A DNA stretch of 64,000 nt from assembly GCA_016715405.1 (NCBI GenBank), contig JADKAE010000028.1, positions 1 through 64,000 of the forward strand, in the 5' to 3' direction. Under the pieces are notes generated by a model. It had not been told where the DNA came from, ran no database searches, and worked only from the letters and a program-made list of their open reading frames with translations. Within the stretch, counting starts at the first letter, position 1, and every line of letters begins with the position of its first letter. Made by a program: the position numbers and the translations under genes. Shown one piece after another: positions 48,998-59,032 of this stretch. The stretch is from Saprospiraceae bacterium (GTDB lineage Bacteria; Bacteroidota; Bacteroidia; Chitinophagales; Saprospiraceae).

Positions 48998-50119
48998 ATG
49001 ACAGAAAAAGAGCAAAACGTACAACACTTCCTCGATCTGATAAAAAAATCGAGAAGGGGTAAATTTAAACTCTACATAGGGATGAGTGCCGGCGTAGGGA
49101 AATCGTACCGCATGCTGCAGGAAGCGCACGCCTTGCTGAGAAACGGCATCAACGTAAAAATAGGATACATAGAAACCCATGCCAGAAAAGAAACAGAAGA
49201 ATTGATCGAAGGATTGCCGGTCATAGCCCGGAAAAAAATGTTTTACAAAGGAAAAGAGCTGGAAGAAATGGACTTGCAGGCCATCATCAGTCTGCATCCG
49301 GAAGTTGTCATTGTGGACGAACTCGCGCATACCAACATTCAGGGAAGTAAAAACGAAAAACGCTGGCAGGATGTACTGGATATTTTAGCAGCCGGCATAA
49401 ATGTAATAAGCGCCGTAAACATACAGCACATAGAAAGCCTGAACGAGGATGTGAGGCAAATTACCGGCATAGAAGTCAAAGAGCGCGTACCCGACAGCGT
49501 ATTGGCCCAGGCCGATGAAGTCGTCAATATTGACCTTGCCGCCGACGATTTAATCGGCAGGCTGAAAGAAGGTAAAATTTACCATCCTGAAAAAATCGAA
49601 ACGGCATTACAAAACTTTTTCAAAAGCGAACATATCCTGCAACTTCGGGAATTGGCGTTAAAAGAAGTAGCTTCGCAAGTAGAGCGGAAAGTAGAAACCG
49701 AAATATCCCAAACGGCATTCCGGCACGAAAGATTTTTAGCCTGTATCAGCAGCAATGAAAAAATGGCAAAAACAGTGATACGAAAAACAGCTCGCCTGGC
49801 TAATTATTACCACAGTAAATGGTATGTCTTGTATGTGCAAACCACGGCGGAACGGGCAGATAAAATTGCGCTTGACAAGCAGCGGCACCTTATCAATAAT
49901 TTTAAATTAGCCACCGAACTAGGCGCCGAAATCATCAAAACAGAAAGTGATAAAATCGCCCATGCGATTATCGAGCAGGCAGAAGCGCGCCATATTACTA
50001 CGATATGCATCGGCAAACCGCATTTAAACCTGATTAAAATACTGATGTCCACTAATGTCCTGAATGAGCTGCTAAAAAAACTGTCGAGTTATGATATTGA
50101 CCTGGTAATACTATCTTAA
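48998..50119 (+). CDS. kdpD: KdpD sensor protein lacking the kinase domain
   Basis: A 373-residue protein made of only the N-terminal KdpD domain (Walker A GMSAGVGKS, residues 28-36; VVIVDELAHTN; NIQHIESLN) and a universal-stress-protein-like domain at residues about 250-373. It has no membrane segments, no histidine-kinase core. In E. coli these parts are the cytoplasmic input half of KdpD. Here the kinase is encoded by the next gene one base downstream, so signalling must occur between two proteins. Confidence 0.93.
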   Translation: MTEKEQNVQHFLDLIKKSRRGKFKLYIGMSAGVGKSYRMLQEAHALLRNGINVKIGYIETHARKETEELIEGLPVIARKKMFYKGKELEEMDLQAIISLHPEVVIVDELAHTNIQGSKNEKRWQDVLDILAAGINVISAVNIQHIESLNEDVRQITGIEVKERVPDSVLAQADEVVNIDLAADDLIGRLKEGKIYHPEKIETALQNFFKSEHILQLRELALKEVASQVERKVETEISQTAFRHERFLACISSNEKMAKTVIRKTARLANYYHSKWYVLYVQTTAERADKIALDKQRHLINNFKLATELGAEIIKTESDKIAHAIIEQAEARHITTICIGKPHLNLIKILMSTNVLNELLKKLSSYDIDLVILS

Positions 50120-50120
50120 C

Positions 50121-51864
50121 ATGAGAACAAAAACCAAACTCACCCTGGGCGTTGGGCTATTGTTTACTTTAATAGTCCTGCTGGCTGTTTTCAGCGTAAT
50201 TCAGATCAACTCCCTGGCTGTTGACACCAGAAATATCCTGGAAGACAACTACCATACGCTGGAATATGCCCGACACATGCTCAAAGCAGTGGATGAAATA
50301 CATACAGAAAAAAAATGCCGTCCAAATTTTTGAAACTAATTTAGCCAGGCAACAAGCCAATGTTACCGAATTTGGCGAGATTGAAATCACAGAAAGCCTG
50401 GTCTTTCACTTCAATGAGTTGAAAACAAACCCACATGACACCCTTAAGCCCAGACTCATACGTGAGGATTTGAACTCCTTAATGTTGCTGAACATGAACG
50501 CCATTCACCGCAAAAGCATTCAAGCCGAACAAACAGCCCGAAATGCGGGGATGTGGATTGCCATAACAGGCGCTTTGTGCTTTGTAATCGCTTTTATTTT
50601 ACTTGTCAATTTGCCCGGCAACATCGCTAATCCCATAAAAGAGCTGACAGAAAGCATCAAAGAAATCGCAGCGGGAAACTATGCCGAACGCGTGCATTTT
50701 GAAAGCCACAACGAGTTCAGAGAAATAGCCCTTTCGTTTAATACCATGGCTAAAAAGCTGCAAGAATACAACAACAGCAACCTTGCCAAATTGATGATGG
50801 AAAAAAAGCGGATAGAAACCCTGATAAACAATATGCACGATCCTGTTATAGGTCTGGATGAAAACAAAAAAGTAATATTCGCCAATCAGGTAGCCCTTCA
50901 GGTAACAGGTTTACAGGAAAGTGAATTAATTGGCAAACCTATTCAGGAAACGGCTATTACCAATGACTTAATTCGCTCACTGACCCGGCAATTGATGGTT
51001 GAAGAGCCTACGTCAAGTACTGAAAAAGAAAGCTTGCTAAAAATTTATGCCAATGGCAAAGAAAGCTATTTTGAAAAAGAGATTTTATTTATAAAAATAA
51101 CGCCGACCGGCGAGCAATCGGAGCAGCTCGCCGGTTACGTCATTTTATTGCGCAATATTACCGCCTATAAAGAATTAGACTTTGCAAAAACCAATTTTAT
51201 CGCGACCGTTTCTCATGAATTAAAAACGCCCGTTTCTTCTATAAAAATGAGTCTTCAGTTATTAGACAACGAACAAATCGGCGTATTAAACGAGGAACAA
51301 AAAAACCTCCTAACCGGCATCAAAGACGATACCAACCGGATACTCAAAATAACCGGCGAGTTACTCAATATGACGCAGGTGGAAAGCGGCAATATCCAAT
51401 TGAGTATTTTCCCGGCAGATCCGATAGAGATTTTGAATTATGCTATAAAGGCGGGTAAAGTACTCGCAGAACAAAAGAACATCACGTTTGATATCTCGAG
51501 CCCGGAGATTGTACCCAAAATATATGCCGACAGCGAAAAAACAGCCTGGGTATTAACCAACTTGATTTCAAATGCTATACGCTACTCCTTCCCGAATTCT
51601 GTCATCTATCTCCGCATCCAGGAAAATCCCGATACGGTTACCATAGCAGTAAGAGATACCGGTCAGGGCATTGCACCACAATACAAAGACAAAATATTCG
51701 ACCGGTATTTTCGCATTCCGGGTTCTCAAAAAGAAGGCACTGGGCTTGGTTTGGCTATCAGCAAAGAGTTTATCGAAGCCCAGGGAGGGCATATCAGCCT
51801 TGAAAGCGACTATGGCGCCGGGTGTACGTTTGCAGTAACACTAAATAAGTACTCCTCACAATAA
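50121..51864 (+). CDS. HAMP-PAS sensor histidine kinase, frameshifted
   Basis: A membrane kinase of about 580 residues. It has a first helix (LTLGVGLLFTLIVLLAVFSV), a periplasmic region with a shift near 50315 in a run of eight A, and a second helix (WIAITGALCFVIAFILLV). These are followed by HAMP (NPIKELTESIKEIAAGNY), PAS (INNMHDPVIGLDENKKVIF), HisKA with the phospho-His in VSHELKTPVSSI, and HATPase with NLISNAIRYS and GTGLGLAISKEFIEAQGG. It follows kdpD by one base and should phosphorylate the NtrC-type regulator at 43030. Confidence 0.92.
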
Positions 51865-51907
51865 AGCGATAAAACCAGAGCCCCTTGATTAAAGTCACTC
51901 CCAACTT

Positions 51908-51921
51908 GTGACTATAGTCAC
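51908..51921. promoter_or_regulatory. Palindrome GTGACT-AT-AGTCAC with nearby half-sites
   Basis: A perfect 14-base palindrome lies in the 252-base spacer between the histidine kinase and the adhesin gene, with another GTCACT at 51894. It could be an operator, or part of a transcript hairpin. The spacer also has a weak hairpin GCCGT-CTTAA-ACGGC near 51962. Confidence 0.4.
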
Positions 51922-52116
51922 CGCATATTGATTCATTTATGACTCAATTTGCACACATAAGCCGTCTTAAACGGCGTTTATAAATCCTATCCTACTCCAT
52001 ACATACTCGATTGATAGCTTGGAAGGGAATTTCCCGCTCTCAAGCATAATACCGTTTTGGGGTAATCATATCCCGTAATAGAGTATGTTTTTTCACACAT
52101 CTAAATACACCATTTT

Positions 52117-55100
52117 ATGAAAAGAATTTATTTCATAATCGCGCTATTAATTCCGTTGATTTTACCCGCTCAGGTCACGATCGACTGGGTGCAAAACACT
52201 GGAGGTATCTCGATTGCCCTGGATGGCAATAATAATGTATATACTGTAGATTATGTATATAACCCCGGAGGTGATATCATCCTCACCAAGCGAAGCGCTA
52301 CCGGTAATTTCATTTGGGAGGTTTCTTACGACCAAACTGACAATACCCGATGGGAAAGATTATCGTGGGTGGAGACGGACCAGCAGGGGAATGTGGTGGT
52401 AGTAGGTACTTCAATGTCGGGGTATTCCAACCCCGTGGAGGCAGCCAGCATTGTGATGAAATTTGATCCCAACGGAAATTTACTATGGAGGAACGTCTAC
52501 GAAGGTACTTTTGACGGTTCTTCAACCCGCAAGTGCCTGATCGATAATGCCAATAATATTTACGTATTGGGGATGGGCAGCGGTCCCAACGGCTTTGTAA
52601 CGAAAGTCAAAAAATTCTCTCCCTCAGGTACGGCCTTATGGTCTTATTTTGACAATGCGGGAATAGGGAAAGGGGTGAATTTTAAATTTACGCCCGACAA
52701 TCACATTGTCATTGCTGCACGAGGTATCACTGGCAGTATCAACGGGTATGCCAAAATCGACTTGAACGGAAATCAGATCTGGAGTTTAGCTGGGGTGAAT
52801 AGCCTTACCGTGGGTGATGCCGCAGGCGACGCTTTTGGCAACACCTATTGCGTGCACGGCGAATACGTATCAAACGGCGGCACCGTCATCCGTAAAATAT
52901 CTCCGAGCGGCGCACTCATTTGGTCGCACACCTATCCGATGAGCGGTTTCAGGATAGAAGTGGGCAGCGACAATATGCCGGTGATCAGCGGATTTCCGAA
53001 TTCCGGCTCGGGCGGCTCTACCTTTCTAAAAGCCGATACGGAAGGCAATCAGGTGTGGTTTGTACCCGACGCCGACGGCCCCAACGCCTTCCTGTTGCAT
53101 GCTCAAATGTATATCGACCAATACAACCACGTCTATCTCGCTGCGGGTACCCTCTTCGAAATGGGTATGTGCAAAGTGAACAGCGACGGTTCACCCGCCT
53201 GGTATAAAACCATCCCAGGGAGTTATGCCAACGGCTTCAGGGTCGGCAGCGATTACCATGTGTATGTGGTGGGGGGTACCACCGCCCGCTTGATACAGGG
53301 TATTTCCTGTGCTATTCCCGGCGGTTTGGCAGTCTCCAACCTGACGGCCAACTCTGCCGCTTTAAATTGGAGTGCGGTAACAGGTGCATTGGGATACCAG
53401 GTGCAATACCGCCCAGTGGGCGCCGCCACCTGGCAAAGCAGTAGCTCGGCGACTACCACACTTAACGTAACCGGATTATCTCCATTGACTTTATACGAAT
53501 TCCGCGTATTGACGCAATGCGGCGCAGGCGTCAACAGCGACTGGTCGCAGGCCCTTCGGTTTACCACACAGGCCTTGCCTTGTGCGGCCCCAGTTGCCAA
53601 CCAGCTTTTTGCCGACGGCATTACGACTACCAGCGCCTGGCTCAACTGCTCGCTGGGCGGCATGATTGCTTATGACTGGCGCTACCGGGTAGCCGGCGCC
53701 CAAAACTGGATAGATTTACCCTCCACTAATTCATCGTTTGTACAACTGACGGGGTTGACCCACTCCACTACTTACGAATTTCAGGTGGCTGTGCAGTGCA
53801 GCGTGAATTGGAGCGATTGGTCGGGTGTCCAAACATTTAATACAGATACGCCACCTTGCATCACGCCGACGCCGGCTCAATTATCTGTTACCAATATAAC
53901 CAGCTCTGCTGTCCGGCTGAATTGTAGTATGACAGTCGTAGATCAATACGACTGGCGATACCGCGCAGCAGGTGCAGCCGGCTGGACCGACCTGCCTGCC
54001 ACCATTTTGAATTTTTATAACCTCAATGGTTTAAACCAATTTACCAGTTACGAATTCCAGGTAGCCGTATTATGCCAAGGGGTTTGGACCGACTGGTCGG
54101 CGGCCAAATCGTTTACTACAGATGGAATTTGCCAGGCTCCTACCCTCTCGCAAATCTTTGCTACCAATGTTACTTCTTCTGCGGCCCGGCTCAATAGCTC
54201 GGTAAGCGGGGTAAACGCCTATGATTGGCGCTACCGCATACAGGGATCGGGTACATGGACGGATTTACCCACTACCACCGTCAATTTTACAGATATCAGC
54301 GGTTTGGAAGGGTTAACTGCTTATGAATTTCAGGTAGCCGTTTTATGTGGCCAAGTGTGGAGCAGTTGGTCGGTGAGCCAGATATTTACGACCCCCTCGA
54401 TTCCTTGCCCGGTACCTGACGTATCCCAACTATTAGTGACTAATATTACCACCACTACCGCCATACTCAATTGCAGCCTTAGCGGAGTAAACAACTACGA
54501 CTGGCGCTACCGGGTATTGGGTACGACGGCGTGGACCGACCTGCCCAGCACCAGTGTAAACGCGTTTGCATTAACCGGCCTGACGGCATCGACGCAATAC
54601 GAATTCCAGGTAGCTGTGCAATGCGGCGCTATATGGACGGCGTGGTCGGAATCCAAATTATTTATGACCCTCGATTCGGGATGTTTTGCGCCCGGCCTCA
54701 GCCAGCTTTTCGTGAGCAACATTATGCCAACGAGCGCAAGGCTCAATTGCTCCGTCACCGGCGTCAATGCCTATGATTGGCGGTACAAGCGCAACACGGA
54801 TGTAGATTGGACGGATTTGCCCACTACTACCGCCAACTTTACCGATATCAGCGGGCTCACGGCTTTATCGCAGTACCAGTTTCAAGTAGCCGTATTATGC
54901 GGCAACACCTGGAGTATGTGGTCGAGTGCGCTGCGCTTCCTCACGCCAGGCTCCAGTCTGGCCGCTAATGAGGAAAATGGATCTCAATTAAACGATTACG
55001 AAGAAATCGCGATGGTTGTAGTATATCCGGTACCTGCCGAAAATCAGTTGAATCTGAGCTACAATCTCCGGGATCATTCAACGCTTGTACTGACCATCAT

Positions 55101-55260
55101 TGACGGCAACGGAAAAGTTGTTTACCAGGAGAACATGGGTTTACTACCGGCAGGCGAGCATAACAACGCCATTAATTTGCAGGCGTTTGTACCTGGCGTA
55201 TATTACCTGCAGGTGCAGACAACACAAGGTATAATCAGGAAGCGTTTTCTGAAAATGTAG
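52117..55260 (+). CDS. Large secreted adhesin-like protein with six FN3 repeats and T9SS sorting domain
   Basis: A 1,047-residue exported protein with a signal peptide (ending LILPAQ). Residues about 20-395 form a beta-propeller-like region (LDGNNNVYTVDY, FDPNGNLLWRNVYEG, SPSGTALWSYF). Six fibronectin-III-like domains follow, each with a Cys near the start and a shared core such as AYDWRYR, WTDLP and YEFQVAV-CG. The last about 85 residues are a Por sorting domain (MVVVYPVPAENQLNL to VYYLQVQT). Repeats 2-6 are similar enough to suggest recent internal duplication. It probably sits on the surface for adhesion or substrate binding. Confidence 0.9.
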   Translation: MKRIYFIIALLIPLILPAQVTIDWVQNTGGISIALDGNNNVYTVDYVYNPGGDIILTKRSATGNFIWEVSYDQTDNTRWERLSWVETDQQGNVVVVGTSMSGYSNPVEAASIVMKFDPNGNLLWRNVYEGTFDGSSTRKCLIDNANNIYVLGMGSGPNGFVTKVKKFSPSGTALWSYFDNAGIGKGVNFKFTPDNHIVIAARGITGSINGYAKIDLNGNQIWSLAGVNSLTVGDAAGDAFGNTYCVHGEYVSNGGTVIRKISPSGALIWSHTYPMSGFRIEVGSDNMPVISGFPNSGSGGSTFLKADTEGNQVWFVPDADGPNAFLLHAQMYIDQYNHVYLAAGTLFEMGMCKVNSDGSPAWYKTIPGSYANGFRVGSDYHVYVVGGTTARLIQGISCAIPGGLAVSNLTANSAALNWSAVTGALGYQVQYRPVGAATWQSSSSATTTLNVTGLSPLTLYEFRVLTQCGAGVNSDWSQALRFTTQALPCAAPVANQLFADGITTTSAWLNCSLGGMIAYDWRYRVAGAQNWIDLPSTNSSFVQLTGLTHSTTYEFQVAVQCSVNWSDWSGVQTFNTDTPPCITPTPAQLSVTNITSSAVRLNCSMTVVDQYDWRYRAAGAAGWTDLPATILNFYNLNGLNQFTSYEFQVAVLCQGVWTDWSAAKSFTTDGICQAPTLSQIFATNVTSSAARLNSSVSGVNAYDWRYRIQGSGTWTDLPTTTVNFTDISGLEGLTAYEFQVAVLCGQVWSSWSVSQIFTTPSIPCPVPDVSQLLVTNITTTTAILNCSLSGVNNYDWRYRVLGTTAWTDLPSTSVNAFALTGLTASTQYEFQVAVQCGAIWTAWSESKLFMTLDSGCFAPGLSQLFVSNIMPTSARLNCSVTGVNAYDWRYKRNTDVDWTDLPTTTANFTDISGLTALSQYQFQVAVLCGNTWSMWSSALRFLTPGSSLAANEENGSQLNDYEEIAMVVVYPVPAENQLNLSYNLRDHSTLVLTIIDGNGKVVYQENMGLLPAGEHNNAINLQAFVPGVYYLQVQTTQGIIRKRFLKM

Positions 55261-55307
55261 TGCTTGCCCACGCACTCTTATGCCGTCAAGTAACGCGGAT
55301 TTTATAA

Positions 55308-55382
55308 CCGCAGAGTTACACGGAGTTCACACGGAGTTACACTGAGTTAGAATTTGACTCTGTGTGAACTCCGTGTAACGCT
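55308..55382. repeat. CCGCAGAGTTA inverted repeat, copy 2
   Basis: CCGCAGAGTTACACGG opens the element. TTACACGGAGTTCACAC (55316-55332) and its complement (55362-55378) form 17-bp perfect arms. It lies between the adhesin end and the convergent aminotransferase, a terminator position. Confidence 0.88.
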
Positions 55383-55423
55383 GTAAAAAAGTATCGCTTT
55401 AGTTTTTCCCAAAGTTGACGACA

Positions 55424-56371
55424 TTAGTCCAAGGCTCCCATCAACGCCTCCACATCATCTTGTGTATTGAAGGCATGGGCAGAAACCCGGATAGCGCTGC
55501 CACGGGTAGACACATAAATCTTTTTGCTTTGCAGGAGCTGCATCAAAGCGGTTTTATCCATATGGGGCGGCAATTGAAAGCCGAAGAGGTGTTGTGCGCG
55601 CCAGTCGGGGTCTTCGAGTCCAAAGCCGTGGGCGAGCAGCCGGTCGATTAGCGGGGCGGTGAGGCGGCCGGCATAATCCTGGATGCGGGCGGGCTCCCAT
55701 TCGAGCAATTGCGACAAAGCGGCGTCGAGCATGGGCATGAGCATAAAATTGCTGAATTCGCCCATATCGTAGCGGGCAGCGCCGGGGAAATAAGCGTCGG
55801 TATAATTAGTGAGCGAAGAAAAATCGTGGGCATTGGCGCGGGTCATCCAGGAGTTTTCGAGGGGGAAGCCGTTGTTGAAATACGGGCTATAATAGGCCAT
55901 GCCGATGCTGTAGGGGCCCATCATCCACTTATAGGCTGCTACTACCAGCGCATCTATTTGGGCGGCTTGAACGTCGATAGGTTTGGCGCCGACCGATTGG
56001 GTGCCGTCTACGATAAACACAGCGCCGACTTCTTTGCAGCGGCGGCCGATGGCTTCCAGGTCGAAAATCGTGCCGTCGGTCCAGTGCACCGAAGAGATCA
56101 GCACCACTGCCGTATCGGCGTTGATGGTTTCGAGCAGTCGGTGGTTCCATGCCGCGCCTCTGCCTGCGCGGCTGTCGGGTGGCGGCGCCGCCGTGCGGCA
56201 GTCTGTGCCGTGGCGCCTGCACCAATCCTGGAGGGCATACACGCCGCTGGGGAATTCATCGGCGACAGTCACGGCGTGTTGACCCGGGCTACCGGGCACA
56301 TTGGCCATTGCCGTGCTGAGTCCGTAGGATGCAGCGGGGAGTTGGAAGAGGTGTTTTTGTGGTGATAGCAC
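55424..56371 (-). CDS. Class V PLP aminotransferase, 5' truncated
   Basis: A 315-residue remnant of the cysteine-desulfurase/isopenicillin-epimerase-like class V aminotransferases. It retains the PLP-phosphate region ASYGLSTAMANV, the cofactor Asp/Gln in FIVDGTQSVGA and the Schiff-base Lys in ALVVAAYKWMMGPYS. The usual first 60-70 residues, with the N-terminal helix and substrate-binding loop, are missing. The coding homology begins directly at a GTTGTGG array (56373-56394). The true start may therefore have been lost by repeat-mediated rearrangement; the GTG at 56371 is only a nominal start. Confidence 0.75.
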   Translation of the reverse strand: MLSPQKHLFQLPAASYGLSTAMANVPGSPGQHAVTVADEFPSGVYALQDWCRRHGTDCRTAAPPPDSRAGRGAAWNHRLLETINADTAVVLISSVHWTDGTIFDLEAIGRRCKEVGAVFIVDGTQSVGAKPIDVQAAQIDALVVAAYKWMMGPYSIGMAYYSPYFNNGFPLENSWMTRANAHDFSSLTNYTDAYFPGAARYDMGEFSNFMLMPMLDAALSQLLEWEPARIQDYAGRLTAPLIDRLLAHGFGLEDPDWRAQHLFGFQLPPHMDKTALMQLLQSKKIYVSTRGSAIRVSAHAFNTQDDVEALMGALD

Positions 56372-56372
56372 A

Positions 56373-56394
56373 GTTGTGGGTTGTGGGTTGTGGG
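56373..56394. repeat. Short GTTGTGG heptamer array
   Basis: Three GTTGTGG units ending two bases before the ABC permease stop codon and beginning two bases upstream of the truncated aminotransferase. Same unit as at 27701-27755. Confidence 0.9.
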
Positions 56395-56395
56395 T

Positions 56396-57187
56396 TCACT
56401 TCGCCTGATCGGCGTATTTCCACCACAAGATAGTGGCAAAATAACCTGCCAGACTGGCAGCGATCAAAATAAAATAACTCCATACGTTGAGCAAATCGCG
56501 GTATTCGCCGCCGGCGCCGCTATAGAGGCCGGGGATAGACCAGGGAAAATAATTGCCAAAGCCGGTGGCGGCAATCACTTGTGCAAAAACGAGTGTAAGG
56601 GCCACAAAACCCAGCGGAGCGAGATAACCCCTGCCCCAGAGGGCGAAAAATGCGATGGGAGGGCCTAATAATATCGTTAATACTGTTGTGGCCGCATAAA
56701 CCCTCAGGGTTTCAAAAAAAATGGTTTGTTCAAATCCGGGTAATTGTAGCAGGGCGCCGATTAATAGGCCGATTAACAAATTTGAAATGGCCAGCGCCAG
56801 GCACCAACCGGTATACACGATAAATTTGGCGTTTAATATTTTCGTTCTCGAAATAGGCAGCGCCAGCAAGTCTTTGGCCGTGCCGTCGGAATATTCCCTC
56901 CCAAATATCCAACTCGCCACAAAACCAAAAATCAAAACCCCGCCAACGCCCATGGCCTGCGTGAGGATTCCCAGAAAAGAATTCCAATCGGCGCTCATAG
57001 ACATTAATTGCGCTTTGGCATTTAAAGCGCCGGACTGGGCGGCGAGATCTGGATTTTTTAAAATAATCATAAATACGCCGCCCATCAGGGGGGCCAGTGC
57101 AAAAGCAATAAAAGTCACCCAAATGATACTGGAATGCCTGATCTTTTTAAATTCCGCTTTCAGCGCAAGCCATTGTTCGTATAGCAT
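56396..57187 (-). CDS. ABC-2 type transporter permease
   Basis: A 263-residue membrane protein with about six helices and the FGREYSDGTAKDLLALPISRT motif typical of ABC-2 permeases, which export drugs, lipids or peptides. It starts 6 bases after the ATPase gene on the same strand, so the pair forms one exporter. Its C-terminus (ILWWKYADQAK) looks complete. The substrate is unknown. Confidence 0.88.
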   Translation of the reverse strand: MLYEQWLALKAEFKKIRHSSIIWVTFIAFALAPLMGGVFMIILKNPDLAAQSGALNAKAQLMSMSADWNSFLGILTQAMGVGGVLIFGFVASWIFGREYSDGTAKDLLALPISRTKILNAKFIVYTGWCLALAISNLLIGLLIGALLQLPGFEQTIFFETLRVYAATTVLTILLGPPIAFFALWGRGYLAPLGFVALTLVFAQVIAATGFGNYFPWSIPGLYSGAGGEYRDLLNVWSYFILIAASLAGYFATILWWKYADQAK

Positions 57188-57193
57188 AGCTGT

Positions 57194-58089
57194 TTATTTT
57201 CCGGTTATTCGAAGAAAATACATTTCCAGGTTTTCTTTATTCACATAAATTTCAGTGGGTGGAAGGTCGGCGTCTGATAATAGTTTGGTAATTAATTCGG
57301 GGGAGGTAATGGCTCTTTCGTCGGTGGCATAAATGCGATCGCCTACAATTTGTGCATCAAATTCCGATTTTTTCAGGTGTGCTATTGCCTTACCGTTATC
57401 TTTTGTGTGGATTACCACCTTTTTTAGCAATTGCGCTTCCAATTCGCCGGCATATAATTCTTTTATCAATTTGCCTTCGTGTATAATACCTATGCGGTGG
57501 GCCATTTGGGCTACTTCGCTCAACAGGTGACTGGAAATCAACACGGAGGCGCCGTTTTCTGTGAGCGACCGGAGCAAGGTTCTGATCTCTACGATACCTG
57601 CCGGGTCGAGGCCGTTGGTAGGTTCATCGAGGATGAGGAGTTGGGGTTGGTGCAGGAGGGCCTTGGCCAGTCCCAGGCGTTGCTGATTGCCCAGCGAGAG
57701 GTGTTTGGCTTTTTTGTTTTTGTAGGTGGTTAATTTTAATTGGTCGATCACCTTGTCGATTAATGCCGGGTCTTTTAATTTTCGCAAATCAAAAAAAATA
57801 TCCAGGTTTTCCCGGACCGATAAATTGGGATACGAAAATGGGGTTTCGACTAAAAAGCCAATTTCATTCCACAGAAAAAATTGGGTGTTAAATTATTTTC
57901 CAATAATTGAATATGCCCATTGTCGGGTTTTATCATGCCCAGTAACATCCGGATCAGTGTTGTTTTTCCGGCGCCGTTGAGTCCAATCAGGCCGTATATT
58001 TCTCCTTTGTTGACGTGCAAGGAAATGTCGTCGTTGGCCGTGGTGTCTCCAAATTTTTTGGTAAGTGAATGTGTTTGAATGGCGTACAT
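57194..58089 (-). CDS. ABC transporter ATP-binding protein, frameshifted
   Basis: The ATPase partner of the ABC-2 permease, about 298 residues. Walker A is GLNGAGKTT (residues about 37-45), Q-loop region after the shift is GFLVETPFSYPNLS, signature LSLGNQQRLGLA, Walker B LLILDEPTNGLDP and switch His in LISSHLLSE. The frame slips near 57880 at CAGAAAAAATTG. The C-terminal 90 residues are the extra regulatory domain found in bacitracin-export-like ATPases. Confidence 0.9.
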
Positions 58090-58247
58090 GGGTGGAATGA
58101 AAAATTAAAAAATGAAGAATGTCATAAAGCCTAAATTTTCGTAAAGCGTTCTGGCATTGGCCGCCGGGGTTTGTGGCGGTAGAGTTATCCTGTTGTGTAA
58201 ATTGGCGATAGAGTACGATCATCATATCAATAAAAAAAGTATCTTAT

Positions 58248-58670
58248 CTATTTTATTGTTGATTCAAATAATAATCGCTTGAATTCAGTATAAGTTAGGC
58301 AAATTATTTTTGGAAAAGGAATAGTTGGAAGCACGCGAAAGTGACGATCATCTGAAACCAGATAGTCCGCATTTGCTGCAAAAACGCAGTTTACAAATTT
58401 ATCGTCATCAGCATCTGAATCGATCAGCCTCATATCAAAATAAATACTAACATGCTCTATATTTGGAAGTAAAATGAGCGCAGATATTACTAAATCAGCT
58501 ATTTCCTTATCATAAATTTGAGAGAGCTTTTCTTCGTATTCCAACAAAATCTCAGTAGAAACGCATAGCGTAAAGTCTTGCTTGAATAGCGCATCAAACA
58601 CATACGAAGCAAATGATCTGCCAGATACGGCACGCACGATCACACTTGTATCAAGTACTACCCGATACAT
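58248..58670 (-). CDS. PIN-domain toxin
   Basis: A 140-residue PIN nuclease of the COG1569 toxin type. Acidic active-site residues are likely Asp7 (VVLDTSVIV), Glu in EILLEYEEKL, and the Asp cluster DSDADDDKF followed by VSDDRHF. PIN toxins cut RNA when the antitoxin is degraded. It starts one base after the stop of the gene at 58672, the normal antitoxin-toxin order. Confidence 0.88.
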   Translation of the reverse strand: MYRVVLDTSVIVRAVSGRSFASYVFDALFKQDFTLCVSTEILLEYEEKLSQIYDKEIADLVISALILLPNIEHVSIYFDMRLIDSDADDDKFVNCVFAANADYLVSDDRHFRVLPTIPFPKIICLTYTEFKRLLFESTIK

Positions 58671-58671
58671 A

Positions 58672-58887
58672 TCAGGCTTTTCTTTGAAGAATCTCGTTCA
58701 GGAGTTCGTCGGTATACTGTTTCTCGTCCCAAATCTGGTCAGCTTTGGCTCTGGCTTTGGCGAAGAGGAAACGAGCAATCAAGATTTTTAGATCTTCGAG
58801 GTACTTGTCAGGCACTCCAGCGGCATACAACTTGAGCAATTCAAGCTGAAGATTGGAAAGCGGTGCTGTGCGTTTTGTTGTATCCAT
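58672..58887 (-). CDS. Antitoxin of the PIN system
   Basis: A 71-residue helical protein (MDTTKRTAPLSNLQLELLKL... DELLNEILQRKA) directly before the PIN toxin. Its position, size and charge fit an antitoxin; no classical DNA-binding ribbon is clear. An in-frame start at 58920 exists, but MDTTK fits better. The pair is probably autoregulated. Confidence 0.78.
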   Translation of the reverse strand: MDTTKRTAPLSNLQLELLKLYAAGVPDKYLEDLKILIARFLFAKARAKADQIWDEKQYTDELLNEILQRKA

Positions 58888-59032
58888 AATTATAATTAGG
58901 CCTCTAATGATAAAGGTCATTATGACAAATTTAGTTCATTATTTTGATTTCTTAAAGTGATATTAGTACATCACTCTTAACATCCAAACTTTTTCCCCGC
59001 CAGGTCGTTATTCAAAACGATTAAATGAGACA

